NCBI RefSeq assembly: GCF_014931275.1
Contig: NZ_CP063110.1
Span: forward strand, 1,782,001-1,846,000
Source of the DNA: Haemophilus parainfluenzae
GTDB taxonomy: Bacteria; Pseudomonadota; Gammaproteobacteria; Enterobacterales; Pasteurellaceae
Reading direction: 5' to 3'
DNA: 64,000 bases
Shown here: in pieces, positions 39,597 through 49,167 of the stretch
How the letters are laid out: each line of letters opens with the position of its first letter
Numbering within the stretch: position 1 is the first letter of the stretch
The notes under the pieces: model-generated
What the model saw: only the letters and a program-made list of their open reading frames with translations
Told to the model about the DNA's origin: nothing
Database searches by the model: none
Translations under genes and position numbers: made by a program

Positions 39597-41387
39597 ATGA
39601 CTAAAAAAATTAAAATGACAGAACTGGTGCTTCGTGATGCCCACCAATCACTTTTCGCAACTCGCTTGCGTCTTGATGATATGTTGCCAATTGCCCATGA
39701 ATTAGACGATATTGGTTATTGGTCATTGGAAGCTTGGGGCGGTGCAACATTTGATAGCTGTATTCGCTTCTTGGGTGAAGATCCATGGGTACGTTTGCGT
39801 GAATTGAAAAAAGCCTGTCCAAAAACCCCATTACAAATGTTATTACGTGGTCAGAACCTATTAGGCTATCGTCACTATGCTGATGACGTGGTAGAACGTT
39901 TCGTAGAACGTTGTGTAGCGAATGGTATGGATGTTTTCCGCGTATTCGATGCGCTCAATGATCCGCGTAATATGAAAGCAGCGTTGCAAGCAGTACGTAA
40001 ATTTGGTGGTCATGCTCAAGGGACATTAAGTTATACCACAAGCCCAGTTCATACCATGCAAACCTGGCTCGACACCACAGAACAATTACTTGAAATCGGT
40101 ATCGACAGTTTGGTCATCAAAGACATGTCCGGTATTTTAAATCCAATGGCAGCGGCAGACTTAGTACGCGAAATCAAAAAACGTTTCGACGTAGAATTGC
40201 ATTTACACTGCCACTCTACCACTGGTATGGCAGAAATGGCGTTATTAAAAGCGGTTGAAGCTGGTGTAGATGGTATTGATACGGCGATTTCTTCTATGTC
40301 AGGTACTTATGGCCACCCAGCGACAGAATCCATGGTCGCCACCTTACAAGGCACTGAATATGACACAGGTTTAGATATTCCTCGCTTGGAAAAAATTGCT
40401 GCCTATTTCCGTAATGTACGTAAAAAATACGCTAAATTTGAAGGTCAATTACGCGGTGTCGATAGCCGTATTTTAGTGGCACAAGTGCCAGGCGGCATGC
40501 TCACTAACTTGGAAAACCAATTAAAACAACAAAATGCGTCCGATAAATTAGATTTGGTGTTAGAAGAAATTCCTCGTGTGCGCAAAGATTTGGGTTATAT
40601 TCCACTCGTTACACCAACCTCTCAAATTGTTGGTACACAGTCTGTTATTAACGTACTTACTGGCGAACGCTACAAAACTATCGCCAAAGAAACTGCCGGT
40701 ATTTTAAAAGGTGAATACGGTAAAACGCCTGCACCGGTAGATAGTGCGTTGCAAGCTCGCGTACTAGAAGGTGCTGCGCCAGTAACTGACCGTCCTGCCG
40801 ATCACATTGCACCTGAAATGGCGAAAATTGAAGCTGAAGTTGCTGAACAAGCTAAAGCGAAAGGCGTGAAATTGGCAGACAACGCCGTAGATGATGCTTT
40901 AATCGTAGCGCTCTTCCCTCAAATCGCATGGAAATTCTTAGAAAACCGCAACAACCCTGCCGCCTTTGAACCAGCCCCAACCGGCAATGAAAGTGCGGTG
41001 GAAAATAAACCAGTTTCTAAAGCTGCACCAACTGCTTCTGGCTCTGCTGTTTATACCGTGGAATTGGAAGGTAAAGCTTTTGTGGTGAAAGTAAGCGAAG
41101 GTGGCGATATCTCTCATGTCGCGACTACTGCTCAGCAAGCCGCGCCACAAGCGACTCCTGCTCCAGCAACGGGTGGTACACCAGTAACAGCGCCGATGGC
41201 GGGTAATATTTGGAAAGTTGTTGCAACAGAAGGTCAAACCGTAGCAGCTGGCGATGTATTATTCATTCTCGAAGCCATGAAAATGGAAACCGAAGTGAAA
41301 GCTGCACAGGCTGGTACCGTACGCGGCATTTGCGTCAAAGCTGGTGATGCTGTCGCGGTAGGTGATACCGTGATGACCTTAGCATAA
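39597..41387 (+). CDS. oadA: Oxaloacetate decarboxylase alpha subunit OadA
   Basis: A 596-residue biotin-dependent carboxyltransferase that removes CO2 from oxaloacetate and loads it on its own biotin. The TIM-barrel domain (about 1-300) shows [14 protein letters not shown] and [10 protein letters not shown] with metal-binding [11 protein letters not shown] conserved carboxylase domain follows (to about 450), then an Ala/Pro-rich linker and the biotinyl domain ending with the biotinylation motif EAMKMETEV near residue 560. Product: pyruvate plus CO2. It is cotranscribed with oadG and oadB. A USS sits at about 40990 in the linker, where changes are tolerated. Confidence 0.97.
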   Translation: MTKKIKMTELVLRDAHQSLFATRLRLDDMLPIAHELDDIGYWSLEAWGGATFDSCIRFLGEDPWVRLRELKKACPKTPLQMLLRGQNLLGYRHYADDVVERFVERCVANGMDVFRVFDALNDPRNMKAALQAVRKFGGHAQGTLSYTTSPVHTMQTWLDTTEQLLEIGIDSLVIKDMSGILNPMAAADLVREIKKRFDVELHLHCHSTTGMAEMALLKAVEAGVDGIDTAISSMSGTYGHPATESMVATLQGTEYDTGLDIPRLEKIAAYFRNVRKKYAKFEGQLRGVDSRILVAQVPGGMLTNLENQLKQQNASDKLDLVLEEIPRVRKDLGYIPLVTPTSQIVGTQSVINVLTGERYKTIAKETAGILKGEYGKTPAPVDSALQARVLEGAAPVTDRPADHIAPEMAKIEAEVAEQAKAKGVKLADNAVDDALIVALFPQIAWKFLENRNNPAAFEPAPTGNESAVENKPVSKAAPTASGSAVYTVELEGKAFVVKVSEGGDISHVATTAQQAAPQATPAPATGGTPVTAPMAGNIWKVVATEGQTVAAGDVLFILEAMKMETEVKAAQAGTVRGICVKAGDAVAVGDTVMTLA

Positions 41388-41397
41388 GGAATGGTTT

Positions 41398-42702
41398 ATG
41401 GAGAGTATTATTGCGTTAATTAAAGGGATGGGCATATTCCATCTGCAATGGGGGCAAGCAGTAATGATCGCTGTGAGCCTGCTGTTGCTGTGGCTTGCCA
41501 TTTCGCGCAAATTTGAACCTTTGCTGTTGCTACCAATTGGTTTCGGAGGATTATTGTCAAATATCCCTGAAGCAGGGCTAGCCATGACAGCATTAGAGAA
41601 TTTGCTTCATCTCGGCTCACCAGAGCAAATTGCGGTAATCGCTACACAGCTGGGAGTTTCCCCTGATCTTGCTGCGATTAAAACAGCGATGACTTCCGCG
41701 CCAATATCCATGATAAATCAATTAGAAGCGTTATCTGTGGATATGGGTTATAGCGCCGGTATTTTGGCTTTGTTCTATAAAGTTGCGATTGGATACGGCA
41801 TTGCTCCATTGGTTATTTTTATGGGCGTGGGTGCTATGACAGACTTTGGTCCGTTATTAGCCAATCCAAAAACATTGCTACTTGGTGCGGCTGCACAATT
41901 CGGTATTTTTGCTACCGTGCTCGGTGCGTTAGCCTTAAATTATTTCGGTATTATCGAATTTACGCTACCTCAAGCCGCGTCTATCGGTATTATCGGTGGT
42001 GCGGATGGTCCGACTGCGATTTATCTAACCAGTAAGCTAGCGCCTGAATTGCTTGGTGCTATTGCGGTGGCGGCTTATTCTTATATGGCGTTAGTGCCGT
42101 TGATTCAACCACCGATTATGAAAGCGTTAACTACCGAAGAGGAACGCAAAATTCGCATGACACAGATGCGACATGTGAGTAATCGTGAAAAAGTCTTGTT
42201 CCCGGTGATTTTGCTGTTGCTCGTTGGTTTACTCCTACCGGATGCAGCCCCATTACTCGGGATGTTCTGTTTCGGTAATCTCATGCGCGTCAGCGGCGTA
42301 GTAGAACGTTTAAGTGACACCACACAAAATGCCTTGATTAACATTGTAACCATTGTGCTTGGCTTGTCTGTGGGATCTAAACTTATCGCCGATAAATTCT
42401 TACAACCGCAAACGTTAGGCATTTTAATTCTTGGTGTAATTGCTTTCGGAATCGGTACAGGTAGCGGCGTATTAATGGCAAAATTGATGAATAAATTCAG
42501 CAAAAACAAAATTAACCCGCTTATTGGTTCTGCTGGTGTATCTGCCGTTCCTATGGCAGCTCGTGTTTCTAACAAAATCGGATTGGAAGCGGATAACCAA
42601 AACTTCCTCCTTATGCACGCGATGGGGCCGAACGTTGCTGGTGTAATTGGCTCGGCTATTGCCGCTGGGGTCATGTTAAAATATGTCGGTACATTGATGT
42701 AA
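41398..42702 (+). CDS. oadB: Oxaloacetate decarboxylase beta subunit OadB, sodium pump
   Basis: A 434-residue membrane subunit that decarboxylates carboxybiotin and pumps sodium ions outward. About nine helices; signature segments are [21 protein letters not shown] (ion-binding Asp) and [19 protein letters not shown]. The complex converts decarboxylation energy into a sodium gradient, which could power the sodium symporters GltS, PutP and AGCS found in this window. It follows oadA by ten bases and is followed by a variant-USS terminator. Confidence 0.97.
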   Translation: MESIIALIKGMGIFHLQWGQAVMIAVSLLLLWLAISRKFEPLLLLPIGFGGLLSNIPEAGLAMTALENLLHLGSPEQIAVIATQLGVSPDLAAIKTAMTSAPISMINQLEALSVDMGYSAGILALFYKVAIGYGIAPLVIFMGVGAMTDFGPLLANPKTLLLGAAAQFGIFATVLGALALNYFGIIEFTLPQAASIGIIGGADGPTAIYLTSKLAPELLGAIAVAAYSYMALVPLIQPPIMKALTTEEERKIRMTQMRHVSNREKVLFPVILLLLVGLLLPDAAPLLGMFCFGNLMRVSGVVERLSDTTQNALINIVTIVLGLSVGSKLIADKFLQPQTLGILILGVIAFGIGTGSGVLMAKLMNKFSKNKINPLIGSAGVSAVPMAARVSNKIGLEADNQNFLLMHAMGPNVAGVIGSAIAAGVMLKYVGTLM

Positions 42703-42748
42703 GGTGAAAGATGCTGAAAAACACCTAAATGAGGTTTATTAAAATAAC

Positions 42749-42778
42749 AAAAAGAGCGGTCAAATTGACCGCTCTTTT
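42749..42778. terminator. Variant-USS terminator after oadB
   Basis: AAAAGAGCGGTCAA and TTGACCGCTCTTTT lie back to back, ending in T-runs on both strands. It is convergent with the gene ending at 42796. Confidence 0.9.
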
Positions 42779-42795
42779 ATTTATGACGATTTTCT

Positions 42796-45700
42796 TTACT
42801 TAACTAAACTCATCGCTAAGTTCTTCGCACCTTTGAAATCTACTTTACCACTTCCGAGCATCGGGATTTCATCCACTAAGAAGATTTGGCTTGGGAGCAT
42901 AATCGGCGGTACATTTAATCCTTTAATGCGTTCATTAATCTCGTCTAAAGAAAGTGCAGACTTGATTAAAAGTACAATGCCCTCGCCTTTTTTATCATCG
43001 CTCAGGGCAACGGCTACAAATTGATTTTCCTCATCAAATACTTGTGAAAGTTTCTCTTCCACGCTACCTAGACTGATCATTTCACCGCCGACTTTAGCAA
43101 ATCGAGAATAACGATCCACAATGGTAATAAAGCCGTTATGATCGATATGGCCTTTATCGCCAGTTTTGTAATAACGTACACCGTCAATTTCAACAATCAC
43201 TTCTGCTGTTTTTTCTGGTGCATTCAAATAACCTTTCATAACTTGTCCACCGCCAATCAAGATCAAACCGTCTTCGCCGACTGGTAATTCTTGCAAGCTT
43301 TCTGGATCCACAATTTTAATAATGGTGCCCGGTAATGGCATACCTACCGTACCAGCTTGATTGAAGGTAAATTCTTGTAAGGTTTCCGGATCAAGTAAAT
43401 TAGGCATATTGACACTAGCTACCGGTGCTGTTTCAGTTGCGCCATAACCTTCGTAAATTTCCAAGCCAAATTTAAGTTTGAAGGCTTCTTTTACATCCGC
43501 TTTCAATTTTTCGGCGCCCGCAATAACCATACGTACATTTTGTAGCATTAACGGATGGAATTTCTTATTGCGTACATACAATCTAAAGAAAGTTGAAGTA
43601 CCAAATAAAATACTCACCCGATGTCGAGCACACATTTTTCCTACTGTCGCCCCATCTGTCGGATCCGCTACACTTACCATTTTAATGCCTTCACACAATG
43701 GCAATAAAGTTGTCACTGTTAAGCCGAATGAGTGGAAAATTGGTAAGGAATTCAAAATCACATCATCTTTGTGGAAGTTTAATAATTCACCGATCTGTTT
43801 AATATTTGTCAGTAAGTTTTTATGGCTTAATTCAATGCCTTTTGGATCACCTTCACTACCACTACTGAATAAGATGGTTGCATTATCTTCCAAGCTTACG
43901 TCTGCAAAGTAACGTAATTTAATCCACCATTGTGGCGCCAAAAACGCAGTTAAAAATGACCGCACTTTATTCGCTTTAGTGATCGATTTCCCTAAATTTT
44001 CCATAAAGAGGGCTTTATCAGCCACCACTTGGCTAAAGTCAAAACCTTTTGCGTTCAACTTATCCAAGAATTTTTCAGAGGTAATGACTTGCGAAATGTT
44101 GGCTTTTTTCAACGCTTTTTCCATCACTTCTGGGCTTAGTGTGTAGTTTAAATTTACCGGTACTTTGCCCATCACCATTAGGGTCATATTAATAATTGCC
44201 CCGATTGATGAACTTGGTAATAACACACCGACATTTTTTTCATTCCCTAAAGCAACTTTCAAGGTTTTCACAAACATTAGCACCGCAGCAATAAATTTCA
44301 GGTTATTCAGTTTAGCGCCTTGTGCATCAACGGTTGCTTCTTTGAATAAATTCGATTTTGCTGAACTCAACCAATGATGCATCAGCGGTTTACGTTTACT
44401 CATGACTTTTTCCCATACAGAGAAAGAAAGTTCGAGTACTTTTTGCTTCATCGCTGTCGCATCAATAAAGCCATGAATGGGTTTACCAAATGCCACTAAA
44501 ATTTCACGTTTACCTTGACGTTTAGTTAAATTCTTATAGAAAGAGTCCGCACGAGAGAAGCTACTGCCCCATAATCCACGTAAATAGAAAGGAACAGTCG
44601 TCACATTCTCTAAATCTTTTAATACATGCTCAAAGCCTTTTTGGAACTCATTGATTTGACCGTTATAGCTGATATGACCCTCTGGGAATAAAGCCACCAC
44701 TTCACCACGCGCTAAATATTCACGAATGGTTTCAATAGATTCTCGGCTTGAACCGCCACCAATTGGGATCACTTTGAAAATACGGAAGAACCAAGTGAGA
44801 TACCATTTGTTGTAAATCGGACGATACATCACAAATTTAATCGCACGAGGGCTAGCCGCTTGTAACACCAACCAGTCAATCCAGCTAATATGGTTACCTA
44901 ATAATAGAACTCCACCACTTTGTGGAAGATTTTTTAAGCCATCCACATGAAAACGGTAATTCGCTTTTAACGCAAAGAGCAAGAATAAACGCGTAAATAA
45001 ATGAGGCACTTTCGACATGGTATATAAACTTGCCGCAAAACATGTAGCAGAAGTCACTAAGAATAAACCTTGAGTCGAAACATTAAGTTGCACAAAAACA
45101 ATGCTTAATAGCAAAAAGACCACCATGAACACGTTTTGTACAAAGTTGTTACCTGCCATGATTTTGCCGCTGATTTTCTCAGGTGCGAAATACTGAATAG
45201 TCGCATTCAATGGCACGATCAATAAACCGCCAGAGAAACCAAAGACAAAAGAACAAAGTGCTAATACCACCCCGCTTTGGGCTAGGGTTAAGAAGAATAA
45301 CGACACACAAATACCCAATGCACCAAGCGGAACAATACCTAACTCAATATGCAAACGAGAAGCACGACCAGCAAGATATGAACCAAGCGCAAGCCCTATT
45401 CCACTCACCGCAAGAATCGCTTGAATAACAATGGCATTATCTTCATTGAACATCGCTTTATAATGCGCAGGGAATGCCGCCACAATAATTTGTGACACGC
45501 CCCAAAATAGGCTTAATCCAATGACACTCAACCAAATATTTTGATCTGCTTTTAATGTTCGAACGTTATCTTTTAAATACCCTAAAGAAAGGTATTTTCT
45601 CATATCAAACTGACCATCTGTATTTTCAGCTTCTTGCTTAAAGAATGGGATTTTAAAAGCAAAATAGGCTTCTAGTGCACTCAGTAATACTAACGCCACA

Positions 45701-46245
45701 CCAATCACCCAAACACTTTGTAATACTTCATTCGGATCATCTGATGCCACATAATGCGCTTCAAAGAAGAAAGAAAATGCAAAAGAACTAAATAGAATGG
45801 CCACAATGGTGAGCGCTTGAATCACACCGTTTGCCATACCGATATTTTCAGTGCCCACAATCGATTTAATAATGCTATATTTGGCAGGAGAATAGACCGC
45901 ACTTTGCGCTGCCAAAATCAATGTCAGTACAAAGGAAATGGCAAACATACCCGTCATATAACTCAATAAAATCCCAGCACTGATCACCACAGCCGCCAAA
46001 CTGCTATAGCGAATCACATTGGTGCGAGAAAATTTATCGTTAATAAATGCCGAAGGCGAAAATAAGAAAATAAATGGCAATAAAATCATGGCATTAATTA
46101 ATGCCGTTAAAACAACCAAACTCTCACCTGAAAAACTTTTCAGCAACACATTTTGAATGGTAATTTTATGTGCCAAATCCACACTGGCATTAATAAAGGC
46201 AATGGCTAAATACGGTACAAAGCCAGCATATTTTAAGAGTTTCAT
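42796..46245 (-). CDS. aas: LplT-PlsC-acyl-ACP synthetase fusion (Aas type)
   Basis: A 1149-residue three-part protein for lysophospholipid repair. Residues about 1-400 are an MFS-fold transporter like LplT (lysophospholipid flippase); 425-620 are a PlsC acyltransferase with the HX4D block NHISWIDWL (His452, Asp457) and FPEGH (520-524); 640-1149 are an AMP-binding acyl-ACP synthetase with the P-loop SSGSEGDPKG (794-803), YGATET and the GDKGHID block. In E. coli, LplT (397 residues) and Aas (719) are separate neighbouring genes; here they are one reading frame. The likely job is importing lysophospholipids and re-acylating them at position 2. It overlaps the upstream MerR-type regulator by four bases. 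USS at 43964 and 45898. Confidence 0.9.
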   Translation of the reverse strand: MKLLKYAGFVPYLAIAFINASVDLAHKITIQNVLLKSFSGESLVVLTALINAMILLPFIFLFSPSAFINDKFSRTNVIRYSSLAAVVISAGILLSYMTGMFAISFVLTLILAAQSAVYSPAKYSIIKSIVGTENIGMANGVIQALTIVAILFSSFAFSFFFEAHYVASDDPNEVLQSVWVIGVALVLLSALEAYFAFKIPFFKQEAENTDGQFDMRKYLSLGYLKDNVRTLKADQNIWLSVIGLSLFWGVSQIIVAAFPAHYKAMFNEDNAIVIQAILAVSGIGLALGSYLAGRASRLHIELGIVPLGALGICVSLFFLTLAQSGVVLALCSFVFGFSGGLLIVPLNATIQYFAPEKISGKIMAGNNFVQNVFMVVFLLLSIVFVQLNVSTQGLFLVTSATCFAASLYTMSKVPHLFTRLFLLFALKANYRFHVDGLKNLPQSGGVLLLGNHISWIDWLVLQAASPRAIKFVMYRPIYNKWYLTWFFRIFKVIPIGGGSSRESIETIREYLARGEVVALFPEGHISYNGQINEFQKGFEHVLKDLENVTTVPFYLRGLWGSSFSRADSFYKNLTKRQGKREILVAFGKPIHGFIDATAMKQKVLELSFSVWEKVMSKRKPLMHHWLSSAKSNLFKEATVDAQGAKLNNLKFIAAVLMFVKTLKVALGNEKNVGVLLPSSSIGAIINMTLMVMGKVPVNLNYTLSPEVMEKALKKANISQVITSEKFLDKLNAKGFDFSQVVADKALFMENLGKSITKANKVRSFLTAFLAPQWWIKLRYFADVSLEDNATILFSSGSEGDPKGIELSHKNLLTNIKQIGELLNFHKDDVILNSLPIFHSFGLTVTTLLPLCEGIKMVSVADPTDGATVGKMCARHRVSILFGTSTFFRLYVRNKKFHPLMLQNVRMVIAGAEKLKADVKEAFKLKFGLEIYEGYGATETAPVASVNMPNLLDPETLQEFTFNQAGTVGMPLPGTIIKIVDPESLQELPVGEDGLILIGGGQVMKGYLNAPEKTAEVIVEIDGVRYYKTGDKGHIDHNGFITIVDRYSRFAKVGGEMISLGSVEEKLSQVFDEENQFVAVALSDDKKGEGIVLLIKSALSLDEINERIKGLNVPPIMLPSQIFLVDEIPMLGSGKVDFKGAKNLAMSLVK

Positions 46246-46883
46246 TTCGCACTCTCCGCTTGATAAAGATTAAAGGTTTTCATATTCAAGAGATAAGGTT
46301 TTAACACCAACAATAAATCAAATAAATGTTTTAATTTTTCATCTTTTTGTTCGCTATTGGCTAATGCCGCTAAAGTCACATTCACCTCTTTTTCTGCTAA
46401 CATTTTTGCTGCAGCTAAATAAGCTTTCACTACATCCATTTCGGCTTCATCACAACGAGCCAAGATCGCCAAAATATCACGTTCTTTTGCTGTAAAAATG
46501 CCTTCACGAGGATTCAATAATCCTTCCGCTACCATGTCTTCGATTTGTTTAGCGGAAAGATGAAATTCTTCACATAATTGCTCAATGGTGAACACTTCAT
46601 TTTCTGCCCCCATGATGATATCCAATAATCCAATAAGGCTTTCATAAGGATTATTCCAATCAAAATGAGGATGAGCAAAAAGTGCTTTAATTTGTGAAAT
46701 CGTCGCATTGAAATTGCTTTGTAGATATTTAATAAAACTGAGCAACTCTACACAATATTCATCATAGAGATGAAAATTCGGTTTATCTTTTACTGGTTCT
46801 GGCAACAAACCTTCTTTCACATAGTACAACACCGTGGATTTTGGTGTCTGACTAAGCTTAACCAAATCATTCATTTTTAACAT
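46242..46883 (-). CDS. MerR-family-like transcriptional regulator
   Basis: A 213-residue protein whose N-terminal 70 residues (LVKLSQTPKSTVLYYVKEGL) form a MerR-type winged helix; the rest (about 75-210) is helical with no metal-binding cysteines and no recognised effector domain. A second helix-turn-helix-like segment (LCEEFHLSAKQIEDMVAEGLL) is visible at residues 120-140. It overlaps the LplT-Aas fusion start by four bases and is translated first, so it probably regulates that operon, perhaps in response to lipid state. The ATG 46883 follows GAGGG by eight bases. Confidence 0.8.
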   Translation of the reverse strand: MLKMNDLVKLSQTPKSTVLYYVKEGLLPEPVKDKPNFHLYDEYCVELLSFIKYLQSNFNATISQIKALFAHPHFDWNNPYESLIGLLDIIMGAENEVFTIEQLCEEFHLSAKQIEDMVAEGLLNPREGIFTAKERDILAILARCDEAEMDVVKAYLAAAKMLAEKEVNVTLAALANSEQKDEKLKHLFDLLLVLKPYLLNMKTFNLYQAESAK

Positions 46884-47019
46884 AAGGATTTCCCTCTAGG
46901 TTGATTTGTTGTGTATTGTATCGTATAAAAATAAAAAGTAAATAGTGTTACTCTACACTTTTATTAAATTTAATAAAAAAAGTTGTTCACCACATCATGA
47001 ACAACTTTCTTAATCAGCT

Positions 47020-48582
47020 TTAGCTTTCAACTTTTCGCCATAGATCCTTACTGTAAATGACGCCCACTGGATTTTTCTTCGCTCCCATAATAGTTGGAGA
47101 AAGATAAACTGGCGTGGTGTATTGGAAAAGCGGTAAAGCAAGGTTTTCCTGTTGGATCTTCTCACTTAATTTTAAGTAAATTTCTGACCGCTCTTTTTCA
47201 TTTAAGCTTTTCAATGCTTGCTCAAAAAGTTGGTCATATTCCGCATTGGCATAGCCATTTTTATTATCGGGACTTTTAGAATAGAACAAACTCAAGAATG
47301 CCATCGGATGATTAAAGTCCGCACACCAGCCTGAACGAATGACTTGGAAATCACCTTTTTGACGTTTAGCCTGTAATGTTTGCCAACTGACTGGTTGTGC
47401 ATCCACACGCAACATATCTGATTGCGTTAATTGTCCTACTAAACGTTGCGCGATATTTACATGCAATGGCGTCTCATCATAAAGCACATTTAAGTGTAGC
47501 GGATGTCTTTCATTAATTTTATTTTGAGCCAATAGCTGCTCGGCAACAACGGGTTCCCATCTTGAATCTTGTCCATTTAACATGGCTTTCGGTAAAAAAT
47601 ACGAACTCGGAATTGCCGCGGGAATCTCATTATTCACGATATTGGTGACAGAGACCAACGAAGCAATCGCCTTGCGCACATCGGCCTTAGCAACTTTAGA
47701 ATCGTTGAGATTAAACTCATAAAAATAACTACAAAGCTGTGGGAAATGTTGAAGGTCTGCGTGTACTTCTGGTACATCAACCACCACATCAAAGTCAGAT
47801 AATTTAGTGGCGATAAAAGGCAAATATTCTACACGCTCAAAAGCCACATTATTTTTCTGCCAATAATAGGGATTTTTAGTTAAGTGTATGCTTTTCACAC
47901 TTTCGCTTTCGATCATATAAGCCCCGTTTGTCACTGGGGAATCAGGATCGCGATATTGAGGCACAAGGCTGATATGCGCCAACATTTCCGGTAAATAAGG
48001 CGTTACTTTATCGAGCTCAATGCGTAAAGTGCGGTCATTTTCCGCATAAATTCCTAAGCTCCTAAAAGGTTTATTTTTCTCTAAAACGCCTTTCGCATTT
48101 TTTAGGTTGAGATAAGCCAAATAAGATCTTAATGAACTATTTGATTGAGACAGTGCTTGCCAAGAAAGCATGACATCTTGGGCAACTAAAGGATCACCAT
48201 TTGACCAACGAAGCCCTTCACGCAAGGTAAAGATCCAGGTTTTGTTGTCTTTCGTTTCCCAACTTTCTGCGATACCCGGCACGATTCTCCCTTCCGGATC
48301 ATAAGCGGTTAAACCTTCATACAAATCACGTAATAAGTTCTCTTGTTCGGGATAACGAGCAAACCAAGGCTCAAAAGAAGGGGGATGAGTAAACGCCCGA
48401 GTCAGTAAAGTACGGTTCGGTTTTGAAGTATTCTCTTGTTTGATAGACTGGCTTTGTGTTGGTTGCTCTTCCGTTGCCGTATTTGTAGATTTAGGACTGT
48501 TTAATTTATCACAACCACTCAATCCAAAAACGATACCGAAAATGACCGCACTTTTAAGCCAAGTAAGGAAAGAATTATCCAT
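47020..48582 (-). CDS. OppA/DppA-like substrate-binding lipoprotein (HI0213-like)
   Basis: A 520-residue extracytoplasmic solute-binding protein of the peptide/nickel (SBP_bac_5) class. The signal peptide ends with lipobox LSGC at Cys24. Family features: PSFEPWFARYPEQENLLRDLYEGL, LREGLRWSNGDPLVAQDVMLSW and VIRSGWCADFNHP. No permease or ATPase genes adjoin, so it is an orphan that may deliver peptides or heme to another transporter, or act as a sensor like MppA. From memory H. influenzae has a similar gene beside prlC (HI0213-HI0214). It overlaps the DUF454 gene by eight bases. Confidence 0.85.
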   Translation of the reverse strand: MDNSFLTWLKSAVIFGIVFGLSGCDKLNSPKSTNTATEEQPTQSQSIKQENTSKPNRTLLTRAFTHPPSFEPWFARYPEQENLLRDLYEGLTAYDPEGRIVPGIAESWETKDNKTWIFTLREGLRWSNGDPLVAQDVMLSWQALSQSNSSLRSYLAYLNLKNAKGVLEKNKPFRSLGIYAENDRTLRIELDKVTPYLPEMLAHISLVPQYRDPDSPVTNGAYMIESESVKSIHLTKNPYYWQKNNVAFERVEYLPFIATKLSDFDVVVDVPEVHADLQHFPQLCSYFYEFNLNDSKVAKADVRKAIASLVSVTNIVNNEIPAAIPSSYFLPKAMLNGQDSRWEPVVAEQLLAQNKINERHPLHLNVLYDETPLHVNIAQRLVGQLTQSDMLRVDAQPVSWQTLQAKRQKGDFQVIRSGWCADFNHPMAFLSLFYSKSPDNKNGYANAEYDQLFEQALKSLNEKERSEIYLKLSEKIQQENLALPLFQYTTPVYLSPTIMGAKKNPVGVIYSKDLWRKVES

Positions 48583-49051
48583 TTTTAACGTCTTCTGTTT
48601 TAATCCAAAAGAAAAAGAACCAATATTTTACCGCAATTAAAATGGCAATAATCGTTCGACCCACAATGCTTGGGGTAAAGTAAAAGCCAATTAAAAGCAT
48701 GGTGGTTGAAAACGTTAGAATAGAAATTTTTGCTTTTTTCGTCAATGCACGACGTTCATTAAAGGATTTTAGGTGCTTTTGATAAAGCTTCGTCCCTAAA
48801 AACCATTGCTCTAAACGAGAAGAACCTTTCGCAAAAGAATAAAGTGTAAGCAGTAAAAAAGGTGTGGTCGGAAGAATAGGTAAAAAAATACCAATAACAC
48901 CTAATATTAAAGAAATGCATCCAAGAGCAACATACATAGCCTTGGTTAAAGAAGTTTTTGGGAAAAACTTAAGTGAAACAACACCTACAACGATCGCAAG
49001 AGCAATGATGCCAGAAAAAATGATAATAGAAAAAAAGGAAGTGCCGTCCAT
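48575..49051 (-). CDS. DUF454 (YbaN-like) inner-membrane protein
   Basis: A 158-residue membrane protein with three to four helices. The family segment LGVIGIFLPILPTTPFLLLTLYSFAKGSSRLEQWF identifies the YbaN/DUF454 group, function unknown. I chose ATG 49051 (AGGA six bases upstream); an extended start at 49156 adds residues with no family match. It is cotranscribed with the downstream binding lipoprotein, whose start overlaps its end, and is divergent from prlC. Confidence 0.85.
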   Translation of the reverse strand: MDGTSFFSIIIFSGIIALAIVVGVVSLKFFPKTSLTKAMYVALGCISLILGVIGIFLPILPTTPFLLLTLYSFAKGSSRLEQWFLGTKLYQKHLKSFNERRALTKKAKISILTFSTTMLLIGFYFTPSIVGRTIIAILIAVKYWFFFFWIKTEDVKNG

Positions 49052-49167
49052 CATAAATCCTAAATAAAAGTGATACGCAATTATCACTGATTTTTTAGAT
49101 TTTTCAACCTTGATATTATAGAATTTGCCGCAATTTATTAAAGAAACTATTAGCAAAAGGAATATTT

